A DNA stretch of 64,000 nucleotides, from the NCBI RefSeq assembly GCF_025770735.1, contig NZ_JAODPB010000001.1:1112976-1176975 (forward strand). The letters are read 5' to 3'. Positions within the stretch are counted from its first letter, which is position 1; every line of letters starts with the position of its first letter. The notes beneath the pieces were generated by a model. The model was not told where the DNA came from, did no database searches, and saw nothing but the letters and a program-made list of their open reading frames with translations. Positions 61,805 to 64,000 of the stretch are shown here, piece by piece. This DNA comes from Shouchella tritolerans (GTDB taxonomy: Bacteria > Bacillota > Bacilli > Bacillales > Bacillaceae_D). The translations under genes and the position numbers were made by a program.

Positions 61805-64000
61805 TTAATGAAGCACTGCAGCGAGCGCTTCAGCTGCAATCCAGCCTTCAACGCCGTTCGCTTTTACTTTTACAAAATCAGTGTCTTCCTCAAGAATCTC
61901 GATGGTATCATCTTCGGAAAGTTCAAGTAGTTGTTCGGAATCGCTAGAGGCTTCACTAAATAAGAGCGTGTTTTCCGCGAGTTGGATTTTTTTGCCAACT
62001 GCTGTTTGCTGCTCTTCCGTTGCTTCTGAAGGTTCCTCGCCTTGTTCTGAAGACGCTTCACCCTCTTCTGCTGATGCCTCAGCTTCGTCGTCTGCTACAT
62101 CTGTTTCTTCTTCTTGAACGGGTTCACTGTTTTCGTCAGCTTCATTGTTTTCAGTTGTATCGCTAACTGGACTGTCTTGGTCTTCGGAGGTACCATCAGC
62201 ATCGCCGTGTTCTTCCTCCGCTACCTGTTTCGCTGGATCTTGTTCATCTGTGCTGGCGTCAGTATCTAGATCTTGTTCATCTGTGCTGGCGTCAGTTTCT
62301 AGATCTTGTTCATCTGTGCTGGCGTCAGTTTCTAGATCTTGTTCATCTGTGCTGGCGTCAGTATCTAGATCTTGTTCATCTGCGTTGGCATCAGTTTCTG
62401 GATCTTGTTCATCTGTGCTGGCGTCAGTTTCTGGATCTTGTTCATCTGCGCTGGCGTCAGTTTCTGGATCTTGTGGATCTTCTAGGCTGCTCTCACCAGT
62501 GGAGTCGTTGTCTTCAGAAGGAGCGTCTTCCGATACTGGTAAGTCACTTTCTTCGTTTTCAACGTCGTTTTCCGTGCCAGTCGTTTCGCTAGCTTGCTCA
62601 TTTTCATCAGCTACATGGTCGTCTTCTTCAACTGTGTGGTCATTTGCCTCGTCGGAGTGAGGAACAGTGTCATTCTCATCGATTGATGGCTCTTCAGCGT
62701 TTTCGTCTGTGTCTAGTTCTTTGTCAGGCGAAACGGCTTCGTGTTCTTGTGTTAGCTCTTCTTCGTTATCAGCAAAGTTGTCTTGCTCTTTGTTGCCATC
62801 ACTTTCAGGAACGTCTTGTTTGTCTTCTTCTTTTTCATCTTCATCAACAGGCTGTTGTTTCTCTGATTGACTGTTTTCTGAGTCGGAAACATCGTTTTCT
62901 TCATTCACAATTTCGGTCACGCCTTCGTTTGCTTCCTCGTTTGTTTCCATTTCTGGAGCAATGGAGGCGAAAGAGAAAGTGCGTGCCATAACTTGGACAG
63001 TCGGTTTAGCTTCCGTTAGCTTAACGTATTGGGAAGAGACCCAGCCCGTTTGTGAGCCAACTTTAACATAGTACCAGCTGCCTTGTTTCTTTAAGATGTC
63101 TAGCTGTTGACCATTGTTCAAAGTTGTCATAATTTTGCTCGATGTATTTGGTTCAACACGAAGGTTTAGACGTGCTGTCGTTGTCCCTGTGTCGATAACC
63201 GTCTCAACTGATTCTGTTTTGGCTTGATTGTTGCTCACGTTCAAATAGTCAGCAGAAACCCAACCTGTACGGTTGCCCGCTTTAACTTGGTACCAACCAC
63301 CTTGCTTTTTGAGCAACTCAACTTTCTGTCCTTTGGCAAGAGTAGTGATGATGCTATGGTTTGTACCTGCACCAGAACGCAAGTTAAGGCGCGCCGTTGT
63401 GGTGGCAGAGCCGATAGCAGGAGCATTGTCCACATTGCCAGAGCTGTTGACATTTAAGTAATCAGCAGAAACCCAACCTGTACGGTTGCCCGCTTTAACT
63501 TGATACCAACCACCTTGCTTTTTGAGCAACTCAACTTTCTGTCCTTTGGCAAGGGTAGTGATGATGCTATGGTTTGTACCTGCACCAGAACGCAAGTTAA
63601 GGCGTGCTGTCGTTGTAGCAGAGCCGATTGAAGGAGCATTGTCCACATTGCCAGAGCCGTTGACATTTAAGTAATCAGCAGAAACCCAACCTGTACGGTT
63701 GCCTGCTTTAACTTGGTACCAACCACCTTGCTTTTTGAGCAATTCAACTTTCTGTCCTTTGGCAAGGGTAGTGATGATGCTATGGTTTGTACCTGCACCA
63801 GAACGCAAGTTAAGGCGTGCTGTCGTTGTAGCAGAGCCGATAGAAGGAGCGTTGTCCACATTGCCAGAGCCGTTGACATTTAAGTAATCAGCAGAAACCC
63901 AACCTGTACGGTTGCCTGCTTTAACTTGGTACCAACCACCTTGCTTTTTGAGCAATTCAACTTTCTGTCCTTTGGCAAGGGTAGTGATGATGCTATGGTT
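61805..64000 (-). CDS. SH3b-repeat surface protein with acidic repeat region (5' end outside window)
   Basis: The 731 visible residues begin inside a series of near-identical 71-residue SH3b modules (TTARLNLRSGAGTNHSIITT, WYQVKAGNRTGWVSADYLNV). A more divergent fifth module sits at 62990-63240, followed by a long acidic region rich in Glu/Asp. Part of that region repeats an 11-residue unit (TDEQDLETDAS). A last SH3-like module (TLLFSEASSDSEQLLEL to EGWIAAEALA) ends the protein. SH3b modules bind peptidoglycan, so it is probably a secreted wall protein. No LPXTG anchor is present at the C-terminus; the signal peptide lies beyond the window. Confidence 0.85.
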   Translation of the reverse strand, partial: NHSIITTLAKGQKVELLKKQGGWYQVKAGNRTGWVSADYLNVNGSGNVDNAPSIGSATTTARLNLRSGAGTNHSIITTLAKGQKVELLKKQGGWYQVKAGNRTGWVSADYLNVNGSGNVDNAPSIGSATTTARLNLRSGAGTNHSIITTLAKGQKVELLKKQGGWYQVKAGNRTGWVSADYLNVNSSGNVDNAPAIGSATTTARLNLRSGAGTNHSIITTLAKGQKVELLKKQGGWYQVKAGNRTGWVSADYLNVSNNQAKTESVETVIDTGTTTARLNLRVEPNTSSKIMTTLNNGQQLDILKKQGSWYYVKVGSQTGWVSSQYVKLTEAKPTVQVMARTFSFASIAPEMETNEEANEGVTEIVNEENDVSDSENSQSEKQQPVDEDEKEEDKQDVPESDGNKEQDNFADNEEELTQEHEAVSPDKELDTDENAEEPSIDENDTVPHSDEANDHTVEEDDHVADENEQASETTGTENDVENEESDLPVSEDAPSEDNDSTGESSLEDPQDPETDASADEQDPETDASTDEQDPETDANADEQDLDTDASTDEQDLETDASTDEQDLETDASTDEQDLDTDASTDEQDPAKQVAEEEHGDADGTSEDQDSPVSDTTENNEADENSEPVQEEETDVADDEAEASAEEGEASSEQGEEPSEATEEQQTAVGKKIQLAENTLLFSEASSDSEQLLELSEDDTIEILEEDTDFVKVKANGVEGWIAAEALAAVLH
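62236..62475. repeat. 33-bp coding tandem repeats in the acidic region
   Basis: Seven copies begin with GATCTTGTTCATCTG at exact 33-base steps (62236, 62269, 62302, 62335, 62368, 62401, 62434), plus a partial eighth at 62467. They encode the 11-residue acidic unit of the surface protein. Confidence 0.92.
63241..64000. repeat. 213-bp coding tandem repeats (SH3b modules)
   Basis: Near-identical units at 63241-63453, 63454-63666, 63667-63879 and a partial unit from 63880 to the edge encode 71-residue SH3b modules. They differ at only a few bases each, which points to recent expansion or gene conversion. Confidence 0.93.

Noticed and set aside
62145..62660. Plus-strand open frame rich in Ser, Val and Cys
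   Set aside because: It is the mirror of the acidic repeat region of the minus-strand surface protein; repeats keep all frames open. No ribosome site.
62236..64000. Regularly spaced repeats considered as a CRISPR array
   Set aside because: The 33-bp and 213-bp units are contiguous coding repeats with no unique spacers and no cas genes nearby.

Overview
The window looks like the chromosome of a low-to-moderate G+C, spore-forming Firmicute of the Bacillaceae, most like the alkaliphilic Bacillus clausii / Shouchella group. The evidence is the gene content: a SleL/YaaH-type spore cortex enzyme, Bacillus-style adaA-adaB/alkA, nrdI-nrdE-nrdF, a YtrA/YtrB-like ABC cluster, MsmX-type sugar ATPase and poly(glycerol phosphate) teichoic acid genes. 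AGGAGG-type ribosome sites, frequent GTG/TTG starts and CcpA (cre)-like sites agree. The species is inferred from gene content only. No rRNA, tRNA, insertion sequence, prophage or CRISPR array was found.

Layout. 0.1-2.6 kb: TagO-like lipid carrier transferase, a Gfo/Idh/MocA oxidoreductase and a CsbD-like stress protein. 2.6-3.3 kb: a decayed helical-repeat gene. 3.4-5.8 kb: the adaptive response to DNA alkylation (adaA-adaB divergent from alkA). 6.2-11.4 kb: a second oxidoreductase, a divergent PRPP synthetase paralogue, a HAD phosphatase, DinB, WYL-regulator and YdeI/OmdA-like genes. 11.4-13.8 kb: an unusual operon (SDR, QueA-like, VOC) behind a structured leader. 13.8-15.7 kb: a GAF histidine kinase/NarL regulator pair. 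16.0-17.0 kb: a yybP-ykoY-type (manganese) riboswitch before a 40-residue basic peptide and a kinase-like protein. 17.0-20.0 kb: an Rrf2 regulator, an MBL-fold hydrolase, KDPG aldolase, and an XRE regulator with a frameshifted partner. 20.1-25.3 kb: a six-gene Ytr-like ABC operon. 25.5-27.4 kb: a NYN-domain protein and two XRE regulators.

27.5-34.5 kb is an amino-sugar region: remnants of a BadF-type kinase, NagZ, then a complete sugar ABC importer and a YesL-like membrane protein. 34.9-42.9 kb is a fructan region: a LacI regulator, twin LacI operators over a promoter with a cre site, two LplB/LplC-type permeases, a binding lipoprotein, a lipoprotein GH32 fructanase and a cytoplasmic GH32 enzyme. 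The fructan importer has no ATPase of its own and may borrow the MsmX-like one at 32.7-33.8 kb. 43.0-46.8 kb: SDR, SleL, a coiled-coil protein, PncA and a Nudix protein. 47.0-50.5 kb: nrdIEF preceded by two NrdR-box-like palindromes 32 bp apart.

50.7-64.0 kb concerns the cell envelope: an SGNH hydrolase, an ExoA-like glycosyltransferase, a polyprenyl-phosphate sugar transferase, a TagF-like enzyme, a CDP-alcohol phosphatidyltransferase-like protein with an altered active site, TagD, a GT2-TagF fusion, another GT2, GtaB, and a large SH3b-repeat surface protein that runs off the right edge. Together they suggest synthesis of a glycerol-phosphate-containing wall polymer on an undecaprenyl carrier, with TagO at the far left of the window perhaps starting a related polymer.
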